Notes: generated by a model not told the origin, from the letters alone. A stretch of 64,000 bases of DNA from Paenibacillus macerans (GCF_900454495.1 NZ_UGSI01000001.1:1612001-1676000); one strand, 5' to 3'. Shown: positions 44,301 to 53,376, numbered from the stretch's first letter. Made by a program: numbers and translations.

Positions 44301-45674
44301 ACCGATATGCGGTTCGTCCGGATCATGCTGCAACTTCAGAAACCGTCCAAGCTTCCCTGTAAATTGGAAGCCGAAGAACCATAACTGAACCATGACGTCA
44401 TGGAGCAGCTTCGGCTGCTGCTCATACAGCTGCAGCAAACGTTCTTCGTTCCAATCTCCAAATACAGTTGCCCCCATAGAAGCGGATAAATCAGCCAAGC
44501 GGGCAGACACATAGCCTTGAAGAGTTTGTCCCCGCAGATGTTGCGGAATCGAAACGGAATCCGTCTTCGGCTCCCCTCCCGTTTCGGCAGTTTCCTGCTG
44601 AATAGGACTCTCTACAGGCTGCTCGGTTGCGGCCTGAGTTTGAACAGGCATTTCCGCTACAACTTCTGCCGCCTCGGCCGGCGTATTTTCCTCAGACTGC
44701 ATCTTGGCGGATGCCGGTGAACGGGCTGCCTGCTTGCCCCCTTCGCTAAATGGGATAATCCAACGTTCTGCCGAAGGATTTTTGCCGAGCAGAAACCAGG
44801 CGGGCTGCCGCTTCGTCGAATTGCTGCCATTACGAGCAAACCGGAAATAAATGCCTTGCCCATGCCATTCCCCAAGCGCCTGCTTTAACTCCCAGCCGCC
44901 AACAACCCATAACGCACCGCCGAAAGGTCGCTTATCTACTAGATTGAAGCCTCGTTTCTGCAGGATATCGGCAATTTCCACCTTGTCTGCACTGTATTCG
45001 CTTGAAAGGCTTGCCTCCTTGACCGGTTGCTGACGAGCTGCAGCCGTCTGAGCGGGAGCGCTCGCTTCCGGTTCATTCAGCGGCCCCGCTGACCGTACTT
45101 CAGTCATACGCAGCAGCGCTTCCTCGATGCTCCGGAACTTTTCATCCAACGCGGGCAGCAGTCTCGATTCCAACTGGTCCGAGACCACTTTCTCTACCAG
45201 CTCCGGATCCATTGCGGGCTTGATTATTTCAACCGGCTGCACAACCGGTTCCTGCTGCTGCAACGGCATCTGATAGACGGGTAACTCCATTGCCACCGGA
45301 CCGTACACTTCGACATACCATGACGCCAATTCAAACATGTGGCGATGGGCAGTGAGAGCCAGGTCTGCGTGAATTTCGCGGCTGCTATGGGCAGCGGTGT
45401 TGCCGCTGCGGCGCAGCCATTCAAATTTGTCCCGTATCTCCTCGGATAACAGCCCTTCGCGCGCCATCTTATGGAGACGCTCCGACTGGCTAATCGAGAA
45501 AACAGGCTCGACCTTTTCCTGGACCGATATCGTTTTTGCCAGCAATTCTCCGAAAAGTCTCCCCTGTGTAAGCGTGCCGCGCGGATTGAGCCAAATGCTG
45601 TTCTCCGCTTGCTGTGCCAAGGTCGCCAACTCGGGATGGAGTTCTTGCAAAAATATAAAATTCGATCGTTCCAT
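41370..45674 (-). CDS. Large R-M-associated protein with sigma-70 region-4-like helix-turn-helix (1434 aa)
   Basis: The start MERSNFIFLQELHPELATLA has TTTTAGGGG before it; an in-frame extension would run through a repeated leader. Residues ~20-125 resemble the DUF4145-type helical domain (REGLLSEEIRDKFEWLRRSG, NTAAH). Residues ~230-300 hold ADILQKRGFNLVDKRPFGGA, LWVVGGWEL. Two helix-hairpin-helix or alpha-CTD-like segments lie at ~560-615 and ~665-720. At ~760-815 RKATLEETGQQFGLTRERIR QIVLKQ is a clear sigma-70 region 4. The last ~600 residues look like tandem winged-helix segments. It is the fifth gene of a type I R-M operon. No nuclease or ATPase motif is visible. DNA binding is inferred; its role is unknown. 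Confidence 0.75.
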   Translation of the reverse strand: MERSNFIFLQELHPELATLAQQAENSIWLNPRGTLTQGRLFGELLAKTISVQEKVEPVFSISQSERLHKMAREGLLSEEIRDKFEWLRRSGNTAAHSSREIHADLALTAHRHMFELASWYVEVYGPVAMELPVYQMPLQQQEPVVQPVEIIKPAMDPELVEKVVSDQLESRLLPALDEKFRSIEEALLRMTEVRSAGPLNEPEASAPAQTAAARQQPVKEASLSSEYSADKVEIADILQKRGFNLVDKRPFGGALWVVGGWELKQALGEWHGQGIYFRFARNGSNSTKRQPAWFLLGKNPSAERWIIPFSEGGKQAARSPASAKMQSEENTPAEAAEVVAEMPVQTQAATEQPVESPIQQETAETGGEPKTDSVSIPQHLRGQTLQGYVSARLADLSASMGATVFGDWNEERLLQLYEQQPKLLHDVMVQLWFFGFQFTGKLGRFLKLQHDPDEPHIGELQEGILLDLLLTPDVCRLLQRFGIIKSYQLSGIPVSSLAWLLRGRHEETVARLEGIKRVEQPAGKDEVDEENDPSDKQNLLLFRVNGQELVLPDHFREMRIADLQFQGCNALLRGIQEQWHITAIGELPEALSVLPTKIKGVGTTAVMKFFEQLKDFAVEGTIRSVAVEALPATHEPVRTAGSIKWQTKSFNVSDADMEMSLEEAFVNDKLKFISRLNASGIRTVGQLPSRLEQLLSYPGVRGPAVAKFYDQLCEILNKLRLQREREQTWSRLSMEERMTQAIHETLQSWQLWLAGQDSKRGTVRNLEILKFRWNSQKSGRKATLEETGQQFGLTRERIRQIVLKQHEKLKKDLLQVARALKEAFAAGCGFFYFPMDIKGSFEHDLIVDILDAEGFTYLDAYGWWSKKFRSELETLQRQLRQDLKSLYKGVLVAEHEYRSKIDELSVQYQVPPPLLMRLAEHFITPVLENFVMLSGSTKADMVEVLLRRYPDGVEVYKKADELLQAAETIWPGEFEKEREIYSVLTRDEFSDIAYLWGRGTYIHQSFVTPDIGLIQEISSAVEALLVQRSPISVGHIFEKYEDVLQAARIPNEYALYAMLRKYGSSALQLRKFPHIWHESDGFQLNNAEMIKSYIREINQPVSREQLKEEFVSRRGWKYFTVDFNLASDPDFVRADFGIIGLKEFYPLGESEFQPLFTKLQNLISGSAVVHIGRLFDEMRDYCRSFGIESTYTLYDLLQLEADERFIFARYPLVALAGQEWGDLNLQALTEQYVLEQGTLVPREQLWQWLTEELGARESTLDLVLSNSRSIIYYTRGQYGEYVHRDTIGWTPEKENALVDWANLNLITASANGKPFILAEQLLLQEKLPELLNGLSWSEDLLIDLLKKSDKVRLTGSYDAIILAKEQSQIQTEADFVAYILKSFFNGKALATELYRKLAELRYSKDGKFLYATLKMMEEGNAPFRFEDEYVVLNE

Positions 45675-45678
45675 AGCG

Positions 45679-45746
45679 ATTCCCCTAAAAGTTTTGTAAG
45701 CTTTACTTCCTGAGTAGACTTCGAGCAAAACTCGCTTCGGAAGCAT
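45679..45746 (-). repeat. Leader repeat copy 2 (before the 1434-aa gene)
   Basis: Between hsdR and the 1434-aa gene, the minus strand carries ATGCTTCCGAAGCGAGTTTT ... ACTCAGGAAGTAAAGCTTAC, then AAAACTTTTAGGGG, closely related to the leader of the epoxide hydrolase at 575-642. Confidence 0.6.
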
Positions 45747-45749
45747 AAG

Positions 45750-48700
45750 CTAATAACGGAACTCTTCCGCTGCCATCGTGCTCATCACTTCCGCCTGTTT
45801 TAGCACCATGTCGATAGCAAGCTGTTCCAGATCCGGCGGATAACCGTATTTCTTCAACAGCCGCCTTACCGTTACTCTCATCTGGGCGCGTACGTTCTGG
45901 CGCAGTGTCCAGTCCACGGTAATATTGTTCTTGATCGACTGTGTCAATTCATGCGCAATCTGTTTGAGCATCAGATCACCCATTAATTCCTTGGCCGATT
46001 GATTGGAGGCGAGCGCATCGTAAAAGGCCAGTTCCTCCTGAATCATCCCCATATCTTCTCCGCGCTTCACAGCCTGGTTTACGTCTTTTGCCATCTGAAT
46101 GAGCTCTTCAATGATCTGGGTAGTCTCAATCGTGCGGTTGTTGTATTTGCGAATCGACTCATCCAGCATTTCTGAAAACTTGCGGGACTGAACAATGCTC
46201 ACCCTCTGGAAAGACTTCACTTTATCCTGCAGGAGTCGGCGAAGCAGCTCAACTGCCAGATTCTTTTGCTTTAGTCCACGTACGCTTTCAAGAAACTCAT
46301 CCGAAAGGATCGCAATATTCGGTTTCTGTAAACCGACCGCCTCGAGGATATCGACCACTTCTTCGGATATGATCGATTTGGAGATCAGCTGATTCAGCTC
46401 GGCATCCAGTTCGGCCGTCGTCTTTTTTCGGTTGTCGGTCGTAATGAGTTTGAACATCCCCGACTTGACCGCTTTCAGGAAGCTGATTTCCACATTCACC
46501 GCTTCTGCCGCCGGTGTCGTCGCGCATAAAGCATAAGCTTTGGCCAGCTCCGTAACCCACTTGGCGAAATTCCGCTTCCCTTCTTCCCCCAGCCCAAGCA
46601 CATAATCCACCGTCTCTACAATCGCTTTCATCCGGTCCGACGCTTTAGGCGAATTGAACTTGCCGTAATCATGCCCATGAAGCAGATCATGCAGCAAGTC
46701 GAGCCTCTCAAGCATGACATCAACAGCCTCGTCCGTATCAATGCCCGCTGTCCGGCGATCCAGCTCGGTATACTGCTGCAGAGCCGACTTCAGCATATCG
46801 GCAATCCCGATATAGTCCACAATCAATCCGCCCGGCTTATCGCGGAAGACACGATTCACCCGCGCAATCGCCTGCATCAAGTTATGACCTTTCATCGGTT
46901 TGTCGATGTACATCGTACTCATGGACGGCACATCGAAGCCGGTCAGCCACATATCACGCACAATGACGATCTGCAGCGGGTCATTCAGATCCTTCATTCG
47001 TTTGGCAAAATACTCCCGCCGCCGCTTCGTCCCGATAAATTTCTGCCATTCTTCCGGGTCGCTGGATGTACCGGTCATCACGATTTTGATCTTGCCCTTG
47101 CTATCATCATCGCTGTGCCAGTCGGGACGCAGCTCCACAATCGCTTTATACAGATCGATTGCAATGCGGCGCGACATGACAACGATCATCGCTTTACCAA
47201 ACATGCCTTCCTGGCGCTGTTCGTAGTGGGCAACCATATCCTTGGCAATCGCTTTGATCCGTTTCTCCGCACCGGCCAACGCTTCCAGCCGGGCCCATTT
47301 GGATTTGAGCTTTTCCTTCTGCGTGATCTCCTGATACTCGGTAATTTCCTCATAGGTACTGTCGATGACCGGACGTTCGGCCTCGGACAAGTTCAGGCGG
47401 GCTACACGGCTTTCATAATAAATTTTGACCGTTGTGCCGTCCTCAACGGCGCGGTTCATATCGTAAATATCAATGTAATCCCCAAAAACGGCCGGTGTGT
47501 TCTTGTCCGAAAGCTCAACCGGCGTTCCCGTAAATCCGATGTAGGAGGCATTGGGCAGGGCGTCACGCATATATTTGGCATAGCCGTATTTGATGTTCGC
47601 TTCGCCGGTCTGCTCGCTCACCACCATCTCAGCCTGAAATCCGTACTGGCTGCGATGCGCTTCATCGGCAATAACGATTACGTTTTTACGCGCCGTCAGC
47701 TCGGGAAAGGTATCCTCATCCCCTTCGGTGCTAAACTTATGAACGGTTGTGAAAATAACGCCCCCCGACTCTACCGCCAGCAGTTCGCGCAGATGCTTAC
47801 GGTTCTCCGCCTGCTTGGGGGTCTGGCGCAGCAGATCCTGCGACTTGCTGAAGGTGGCGAATAACTGATCGTCCAGGTCGTTGCGATCGGTTACCACAAC
47901 GATCGTCGGATTGTCCATGGTCAGCACCAGCTTGCCGGCATAAAACACCATGGACAAGCTTTTCCCCGAGCCCTGGGTGTGCCAGATGACGCCGATCTTG
48001 CGGTCGCCTTCCGTCTCCGTCGCCCGCTCCGTACTTGCTATCGCTTTGTTTGTCGCATGGAATTGATGATACCCGGCCAGTATTTTGGTAACCTGCTCCC
48101 CATCCGTCTGAAACAGCACAAAATGCTTGATCAGGTCCATCAGCCGCTGTTTGTCAAACATGCCTTTAATCAGTACTTCGAGCTGAGGTACGGAGGAAGG
48201 AGCGACATCGCTCCCGTCAATCGTCCGCCACATCATGAATCGCTCGGCATCCGCCGTAAGTGTGCCTGCCCTAGCATTTACGCCATCGCTAATGACCATA
48301 AACGAGTTATATGTAAATAGAGAAGGAATGCTGCTCTTGTATGTCTGAATTTGATTGTAGGCTTCACTGATCCCCACTTCTTCGTTCGAGGCGCTCTTCA
48401 GCTCCATGACCACCAGCGGTATGCCGTTCACGAATATGACGATATCCGGACGTTTCTCGCTGGTTTCAATCACTGTAAACTGATTGACGACAAGAAAGTC
48501 GTTCTCTTCCACCCGGCCAGGTTCAGTGGCAAAAAGCCACACTTTGGCGACACGGTTCTCGCCCGCCGGCGTACGGTACTCCGCATCGATCCCGTCGGTA
48601 ATCATCCGCTGGAAAGCGCGGTTGTTCACGAGCAGGCTGGGGCTCTGCGGAACCTCCACGATGCGGATCGCTTCTTCAATCGCTTCACACGGCACGCCCG

Positions 48701-48884
48701 GGTTGATGCGGGTTAATGCATCCCGCAGCCGATCCGTCAGGATCACATCACTGTATAATAGGCGCTCCGGATATTCGCCTTCCGGCGAAATCTCCGGCCC
48801 GTACGCCTTGCTGTAGTTCAATTCTTCAAACCATTCTATCGCCGCTTGCTCCAGGTCGCTCTCTGCATAAGATGTAATATACAC
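45750..48884 (-). CDS. hsdR: Type I restriction endonuclease subunit R
   Basis: The protein has 1044 residues, normal for HsdR. The N-terminal PD-(D/E)xK nuclease is seen in SEKRPDIVIFVNGIPLVVME and LKSA. The translocase has Walker A IWHTQGSGKSLSM (about 290), the DEAH box VIADEAHRSQYG, SYIGFTGTPVE, and late helicase motifs (VRDMWLTGFDVPSMSTMYID; LMQAIARVNRVF). The C-terminal helical domain binds the methylase core. It cleaves DNA after ATP-driven translocation when the site is unmethylated. It follows hsdS by ~38 bases. All catalytic motifs look intact, so restriction is likely active. Confidence 0.95.
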   Translation of the reverse strand: MYITSYAESDLEQAAIEWFEELNYSKAYGPEISPEGEYPERLLYSDVILTDRLRDALTRINPGVPCEAIEEAIRIVEVPQSPSLLVNNRAFQRMITDGIDAEYRTPAGENRVAKVWLFATEPGRVEENDFLVVNQFTVIETSEKRPDIVIFVNGIPLVVMELKSASNEEVGISEAYNQIQTYKSSIPSLFTYNSFMVISDGVNARAGTLTADAERFMMWRTIDGSDVAPSSVPQLEVLIKGMFDKQRLMDLIKHFVLFQTDGEQVTKILAGYHQFHATNKAIASTERATETEGDRKIGVIWHTQGSGKSLSMVFYAGKLVLTMDNPTIVVVTDRNDLDDQLFATFSKSQDLLRQTPKQAENRKHLRELLAVESGGVIFTTVHKFSTEGDEDTFPELTARKNVIVIADEAHRSQYGFQAEMVVSEQTGEANIKYGYAKYMRDALPNASYIGFTGTPVELSDKNTPAVFGDYIDIYDMNRAVEDGTTVKIYYESRVARLNLSEAERPVIDSTYEEITEYQEITQKEKLKSKWARLEALAGAEKRIKAIAKDMVAHYEQRQEGMFGKAMIVVMSRRIAIDLYKAIVELRPDWHSDDDSKGKIKIVMTGTSSDPEEWQKFIGTKRRREYFAKRMKDLNDPLQIVIVRDMWLTGFDVPSMSTMYIDKPMKGHNLMQAIARVNRVFRDKPGGLIVDYIGIADMLKSALQQYTELDRRTAGIDTDEAVDVMLERLDLLHDLLHGHDYGKFNSPKASDRMKAIVETVDYVLGLGEEGKRNFAKWVTELAKAYALCATTPAAEAVNVEISFLKAVKSGMFKLITTDNRKKTTAELDAELNQLISKSIISEEVVDILEAVGLQKPNIAILSDEFLESVRGLKQKNLAVELLRRLLQDKVKSFQRVSIVQSRKFSEMLDESIRKYNNRTIETTQIIEELIQMAKDVNQAVKRGEDMGMIQEELAFYDALASNQSAKELMGDLMLKQIAHELTQSIKNNITVDWTLRQNVRAQMRVTVRRLLKKYGYPPDLEQLAIDMVLKQAEVMSTMAAEEFRY

Positions 48885-48922
48885 GGCACACCTCCTAAGC
48901 TTTTGGTAGGATATAATCCTTA

Positions 48923-50116
48923 CTAGCCCGTTACTTGCTCCTGCTCAACCAGCGGGACACGAATTTCTCCGGACATGAGTTTGGGGAGAAGGGTGTCACG
49001 TAAAATTGCAAGTTTCCGATTTTCATAAATCAGAGTTTGCATTAAATTTAAATAATTTTCTATCATCTTACTAAATTGATAAACGACTTCTTCATTGTCA
49101 GGAAATACGAAACGAAAATCCAAAGTACTTTTTGGTAATACTCGCTGCCTACTATTAGTAGAACCAGTAGTATTTGAACAGAGGTATGTGTAGAATGACT
49201 CACTATCCAACAAAGAATATAAAAAACCCCTGTTTCCAGAATTTAGAGACAAAAAATTAATGAATTCTGTAGAAGACACAGCATCTGGTGTAAGACACAG
49301 GGGGGCCCATACTCTTTTTGTTTGTGGATTTAATTTTGAAATTAAAACAGATCCTTTATTCACCTTGTACTTATTACTTTTTATAGTAGATCCTGCTTCG
49401 AAAACAGGGAATTTCCCTTCATCGTAAGCTGGAATACTATAAAGCTCAAAAGTCTCATCTGGTGTAGCTGAAGGAGTGACCGATGTGGTATCAATTCTAC
49501 ATATATATTCAAGTTTTTTAACTTTCCAGCCTTTCGGAATCAATCCCAGTTCACTTTCCTCAAACTCTCCCCCATCGGACTTGTAAGGTTCACCACTTTC
49601 ATTTGGAAATTCAAAATCAATAAACCAGCGTTTAAAGAGAGCTTGGGCCATTTCTTCTAGATTTTTGTTGATGGCGTTGTTGAGTTCGATTTTATTATCT
49701 AAAGAGCTCAACAAATCTCTGATTTTTATTTGCTCTTTTATGCTAGGTAATAAAGTATCAAGAGCATAAAAATCACTTCTGCTTGTAGATGGTATTGCTG
49801 AACCAGAATCAAGATTGTTTATATCCGTATTTTTTAGATTATAGTAGGCCCACTTTAAATCTAAGTTATTTTTTATGGGCTTGAGGAAGTATGCAGTATC
49901 AATGACGTAAAATGCACTATCTGTATAATGAACACCTCTGTAGGCTCCTTTTCTTCCAATAATTACCCCTGGTCCCCTTGACATCATCTTATCCGTGTAT
50001 CCAATCGGACCATTAGTCCCAAAAACAGGATAGCCTGTAGTTTTATTTTTATAGTCTTTTAGTGCTTTCCCGTACTCTAAGCTTGCAATTTCTCCCCACT
50101 TTGTTTTCTCCCACAT
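48923..50116 (-). CDS. hsdS: Type I restriction-modification specificity subunit
   Basis: A 397-residue protein in two-domain form. The first target recognition domain opens WEKTKWGEIASLEYGKALKD, with GYPVFGTNGPIGYTDK and GAYRGVHYTDSAFYVIDTAY. A conserved helical spacer follows (LLSSLDNKIELNNAINKNLE, EMAQALFKRWFIDFE). The second domain opens GLIPKGWKVKKLEYICRIDT, followed by the C-terminal helix. It sets the bipartite DNA sequence recognised. The ATG chosen lies seven bases after the hsdM stop; a longer frame overlapping hsdM was rejected. The site cannot be predicted by eye. TRD regions are AT-richer than hsdM, as usual for shuffled modules. Confidence 0.93.
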   Translation of the reverse strand: MWEKTKWGEIASLEYGKALKDYKNKTTGYPVFGTNGPIGYTDKMMSRGPGVIIGRKGAYRGVHYTDSAFYVIDTAYFLKPIKNNLDLKWAYYNLKNTDINNLDSGSAIPSTSRSDFYALDTLLPSIKEQIKIRDLLSSLDNKIELNNAINKNLEEMAQALFKRWFIDFEFPNESGEPYKSDGGEFEESELGLIPKGWKVKKLEYICRIDTTSVTPSATPDETFELYSIPAYDEGKFPVFEAGSTIKSNKYKVNKGSVLISKLNPQTKRVWAPLCLTPDAVSSTEFINFLSLNSGNRGFLYSLLDSESFYTYLCSNTTGSTNSRQRVLPKSTLDFRFVFPDNEEVVYQFSKMIENYLNLMQTLIYENRKLAILRDTLLPKLMSGEIRVPLVEQEQVTG

Positions 50117-50123
50117 TAAATTA

Positions 50124-51647
50124 TCAAAACTCAAACCCAATCCCCCCCAACTGCTTCCGAATCTCATCCTCCAACTGACGGGATTTTGCAAATTGCTCAG
50201 CCAGTTCACTTGTCAGGCGTACCATCTTATCTTCGAAAGGCTCGCTATCCTCTTCGGCATCCTCAATCCCAACATAACGACCAGGCGTCAAAATATATTC
50301 ATGTTCCTGCACTTCACTCTGCTTGGCTGCTTTGCAAAAGCCTTTAACATCCTCGTACTCTCCCGCTTCAGCCTGGCCGCGCCATGCGTGGTACGTATCC
50401 GCAATCTTTCTGATATCCTCCGAGCTAAGTTCCCTGTGGGTACGATCTACCATATGCCCCATTTTACGAGCATCGATGAATAGGACTTCTCCACGGCGAT
50501 CACGCAGACCTTTTGGCGCTTTATTTTTCGCTATAAACCAGAGGCATACCGGAATTTGTGTAGAATAAAACAACTGCCCAGGCAAAGTTACAATACAGTC
50601 TACCCGATCAGCATCAACGAGCTTACTACGAATTTCCAGTTCGCTTGTCGTACTGGTGGACATGGAGCCGTTCGCCAGGACAAACCCGGCAACGCCGTTT
50701 GGCGATAGCTTAGATACAATATGCTGAATCCAAGCATAGTTGGCATTACCCACAGGCGGAACACCATAACTCCAGCGCGGATCATCAACCAGCCGCTGTC
50801 CGCCCCAATCGCTGATGTTAAACGGCGGATTCGCCAAAATAAAGTCAGCCTTTACATTTTTGTGCAGATCATTATGAAACGTATCCGCGTTGTACTCACC
50901 CAAGTTGCCATCAATTCCACGGATCGCCAGATTCATTTTGCACAGGCGCCAGGTGGTTGGGTTGGATTCCTGTCCATAGACGGCAATATCGCCAATTTTA
51001 CCATTATGCTCTTCAACGAACTTCTCGCTTTGCACAAACATACCGCCTGAACCGCAGCAGGGGTCATATACTCTGCCTTTAAACGGTTCGATCATTTCAA
51101 CCAGAAGACGAACAACACTGGATGGTGTATAAAACTCGCCACCATTCTTGCCTTCCGCGCTGGCAAATTTACTCAGGAAGTATTCATATACACGGCCAAG
51201 CACATCTTTGGAGCGGCTGTCTTTGTCCCCTACTTTGAATGAAAAGAGGTCAATGACTTCACCCAAACGGGTCTTATCCAATGCTGGACGAGCGAAATCT
51301 TTTGGGAGTACACCTTTTAGGGAAGGGTTTTCCTTCTCAATGGCGATCATCGCTTGGTCTATGATTTGCCCGATTTCCGGCTTCTTGGCGTTGGCCTGAA
51401 TATGGCTCCAGCGCGCTTCCTTTGGCACCCAGAAAATATTCTCCGCAAGATATTCGTCCCGGTCCTCGACATCCGCGTAAGGTTCATTTTCCAATTCCTT
51501 GTATCTCTCTTCAAATGCGTCCGATACGTATTTCAAAAATAGTAATCCAAGCGCGACATGCTTGTATTCCGCGGCATCCATGCTGCCGCGCAGCTTGTCC
51601 GCGAGTGTCCACAGTTTCTCTTCAAATCCGATATTAGCCGTTGCCAT
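50124..51647 (-). CDS. hsdM: Type I DNA methyltransferase subunit M
   Basis: A 507-residue N6-adenine methylase. The N-terminal helical domain (MATANIGFEEKLWTLADKLR, YKHVALGLLFLKYVSDAFEE) precedes the methylase fold with GGEFYTPSSVVRLLVEMIEP, SAM motif I YDPCCGSGGMFVQS and the catalytic ADFILANPPFNISDWGG (NPPF). A C-terminal helical tail follows. With HsdS it modifies the host sites and with HsdR it forms the restriction complex. The gene is second in the operon, 25 bases after the M-S-like gene. All catalytic motifs are present, so a functional modification enzyme is expected. Confidence 0.95.
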   Translation of the reverse strand: MATANIGFEEKLWTLADKLRGSMDAAEYKHVALGLLFLKYVSDAFEERYKELENEPYADVEDRDEYLAENIFWVPKEARWSHIQANAKKPEIGQIIDQAMIAIEKENPSLKGVLPKDFARPALDKTRLGEVIDLFSFKVGDKDSRSKDVLGRVYEYFLSKFASAEGKNGGEFYTPSSVVRLLVEMIEPFKGRVYDPCCGSGGMFVQSEKFVEEHNGKIGDIAVYGQESNPTTWRLCKMNLAIRGIDGNLGEYNADTFHNDLHKNVKADFILANPPFNISDWGGQRLVDDPRWSYGVPPVGNANYAWIQHIVSKLSPNGVAGFVLANGSMSTSTTSELEIRSKLVDADRVDCIVTLPGQLFYSTQIPVCLWFIAKNKAPKGLRDRRGEVLFIDARKMGHMVDRTHRELSSEDIRKIADTYHAWRGQAEAGEYEDVKGFCKAAKQSEVQEHEYILTPGRYVGIEDAEEDSEPFEDKMVRLTSELAEQFAKSRQLEDEIRKQLGGIGFEF

Positions 51648-51672
51648 GCTGTAATGTCCTCCTAAATATTTC

Positions 51673-53262
51673 TCAATATAGTGCTGTATAGATCTGTTCT
51701 CGCTGCTGCTCCCAACGCTTGGTGGCAGCTTGCAAAGTCTCCTTATACAGTTTTTTTTCTTTCATATACTGCTCGCTGACTGCCAGTTGTCTGTCCATAG
51801 ACAACAAGGGAATCTCGATTTCACCGACATCCGCCGGATTCAGGTTCATTACCGTAGTTCCCCGTTGGAAGCTTTGAATCAGGGCCATGCCTGCCGGGCT
51901 TTCCAGAAATATTTTCGCATACAAGCTGTGAATTTGCTCCCGGAAACGAATGACAATGATATTTGCGGAAGCGATGACCATCCGGGTATGCTGTGGGAAT
52001 ACCGCCAGCTTCGCCTGCGTCCCGCGGCAGGTCATCACAACATCTCCCGGCTGAACTTCATAACGTTTCACTTTCCGCTCTTCTTCCTGAATGGTCTCCA
52101 GATGCTCCAACATAACTTCACCGTCTTCCAGATTAGAGATATTCAGGACGTAGATGGAGCCTGGGCGCAGGTCCTGCTTCAGAATCGACTTTCCCCGAAA
52201 AATATCGGCCACGGCCTTCAGCTTCAGCTTAGGCACCGCCGCCTGCTGAAAGGCGGCCAACATGCGGCTGTCCTGCTCCAGCAGCAGTTCAATCCGCCAA
52301 TCCGTCAATTCTTTAAACGCCGCGGCTTTCAGAGCGATAGCCTTCTCTTCTTTTAATAAAGAAGACTTTAATGCATAACGTCCCAACTTAACTTCTGTGT
52401 CCGGAGAAGTGTTCCCGAATATGGCAAAATACGTTTTCACCGAAGTATAAGGCCTGAATAACCCGTCCGGAAGACTATAGATCGCTTGGACAGGAGTAAG
52501 CTCATTCATTCGCTGCCGCCAGGCCCCGATAGCACCGGACTGAAACATCATCCGTGCCGGCAGAACAGCCGTCAACGTTCCTCCCGAAGCCAGCAGTGGA
52601 GATAAATGCTGCAAAGCTGCTCCTTCCGCTTCCCGCAGTTCCATATCGCTGTCGTCCAGTTTCAAACCAAAATTGGGGACCGCCAGAATCGCATCATAAG
52701 ATTCAGACAGCGGTAGCGGCTGGTAGATGGAGCCTTGAACCACCTGAATATGCTCCCTATCCGCAAAATATGTTTTCAACAGTCTGCCTAACACATAGTT
52801 TTCGGTTAGTAGAGTCAGCCGATTGGATGTGACCCGGGGCGTGTATCGGGACAAGCCATCCAGAAATTTTTCCGCTTCAGCAATAAGCCAACTTTGAGAA
52901 GCGGGCCTGGTCGCATGATCTATAAAAGCGCCAAAGACACTGGAGTGTACCTGTAAGGAAGCAATGACCCGATCCTGCCGGATCGTCTGCAATCCGTATT
53001 CCAGTAAATCCATATCTTTACCAGCATGATAAAGCTTGAAAAATAATTCACGGTCACCCGGAAAATGCCCTAGCTCCATGGTGCCAAGTTTATCTTTCAT
53101 CTTTATGAACAACTTTTCCGGGTCGTTTTCGAGTACTTCCCTCTCTGTTGAGACTTGATCTATGTATTGTTTCATCTTGACCACCCGGACCGCCTCACGC
53201 AACAAGTGGTCACGAGTTTTCAAATCATGGTTTAAACAGATATTCCAAAAGGTTTCAATCAA
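51673..53262 (-). CDS. Degenerate methylase-TRD protein leading the type I R-M operon
   Basis: The protein has 529 residues from a TTG start seven bases after AAAGGAGG. The middle (about 165-330) has an N6-methylase-like fold (TENYVLGRLLKTYFADREHI, ESYDAILAVPNFGLKLDD, LSPLLASGGTLTAVLPARMM), but motif I DPACGSG is absent and NPPF is replaced by VPNF, so it should be inactive as a methylase. The C-terminal ~180 residues look like a type I S-type target recognition domain (LKAVADIFRGKSILKQDLRP, QRGTTVMNLNPADVGEIEIP) followed by a helix. It is first in the operon, before hsdM. It may act as a specificity or DNA-sensing factor; this is inference. Confidence 0.7.
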   Translation of the reverse strand: MIETFWNICLNHDLKTRDHLLREAVRVVKMKQYIDQVSTEREVLENDPEKLFIKMKDKLGTMELGHFPGDRELFFKLYHAGKDMDLLEYGLQTIRQDRVIASLQVHSSVFGAFIDHATRPASQSWLIAEAEKFLDGLSRYTPRVTSNRLTLLTENYVLGRLLKTYFADREHIQVVQGSIYQPLPLSESYDAILAVPNFGLKLDDSDMELREAEGAALQHLSPLLASGGTLTAVLPARMMFQSGAIGAWRQRMNELTPVQAIYSLPDGLFRPYTSVKTYFAIFGNTSPDTEVKLGRYALKSSLLKEEKAIALKAAAFKELTDWRIELLLEQDSRMLAAFQQAAVPKLKLKAVADIFRGKSILKQDLRPGSIYVLNISNLEDGEVMLEHLETIQEEERKVKRYEVQPGDVVMTCRGTQAKLAVFPQHTRMVIASANIIVIRFREQIHSLYAKIFLESPAGMALIQSFQRGTTVMNLNPADVGEIEIPLLSMDRQLAVSEQYMKEKKLYKETLQAATKRWEQQREQIYTALY

Positions 53263-53340
53263 TCAAACACCTCCTTTGCAGTTATATCGTATTAGGAAAA
53301 CTATACCATAATTTAATTTAGTATTACAATACTAGAAAAA

Positions 53341-53376
53341 AGATGCCGAACGAATTGGGTTCGACATCTTTTTTTA
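53341..53376. terminator. Bidirectional terminator
   Basis: AGATGCCGAAC / GTTCGACATCT with one mismatch is flanked by TTTTTTT on one side and AAAAAA on the other. It ends the GIY-YIG gene and isolates the R-M operon promoter region. The rest of the 53.26-53.57 kb gap holds only the repeat end at 53457. Confidence 0.75.

Noticed and set aside
46671..47864. 397-codon plus-strand frame opposite hsdR
   Set aside because: Long only because the GC-richer hsdR avoids stops in this frame; His/Arg/Leu-rich translation without domains, and hsdR motifs are intact.
48923..50209. Longer hsdS start overlapping hsdM by ~85 bases
   Set aside because: The extra 31 residues lie in the out-of-frame hsdM tail; the start at 50116 aligns with S-subunit N-termini.
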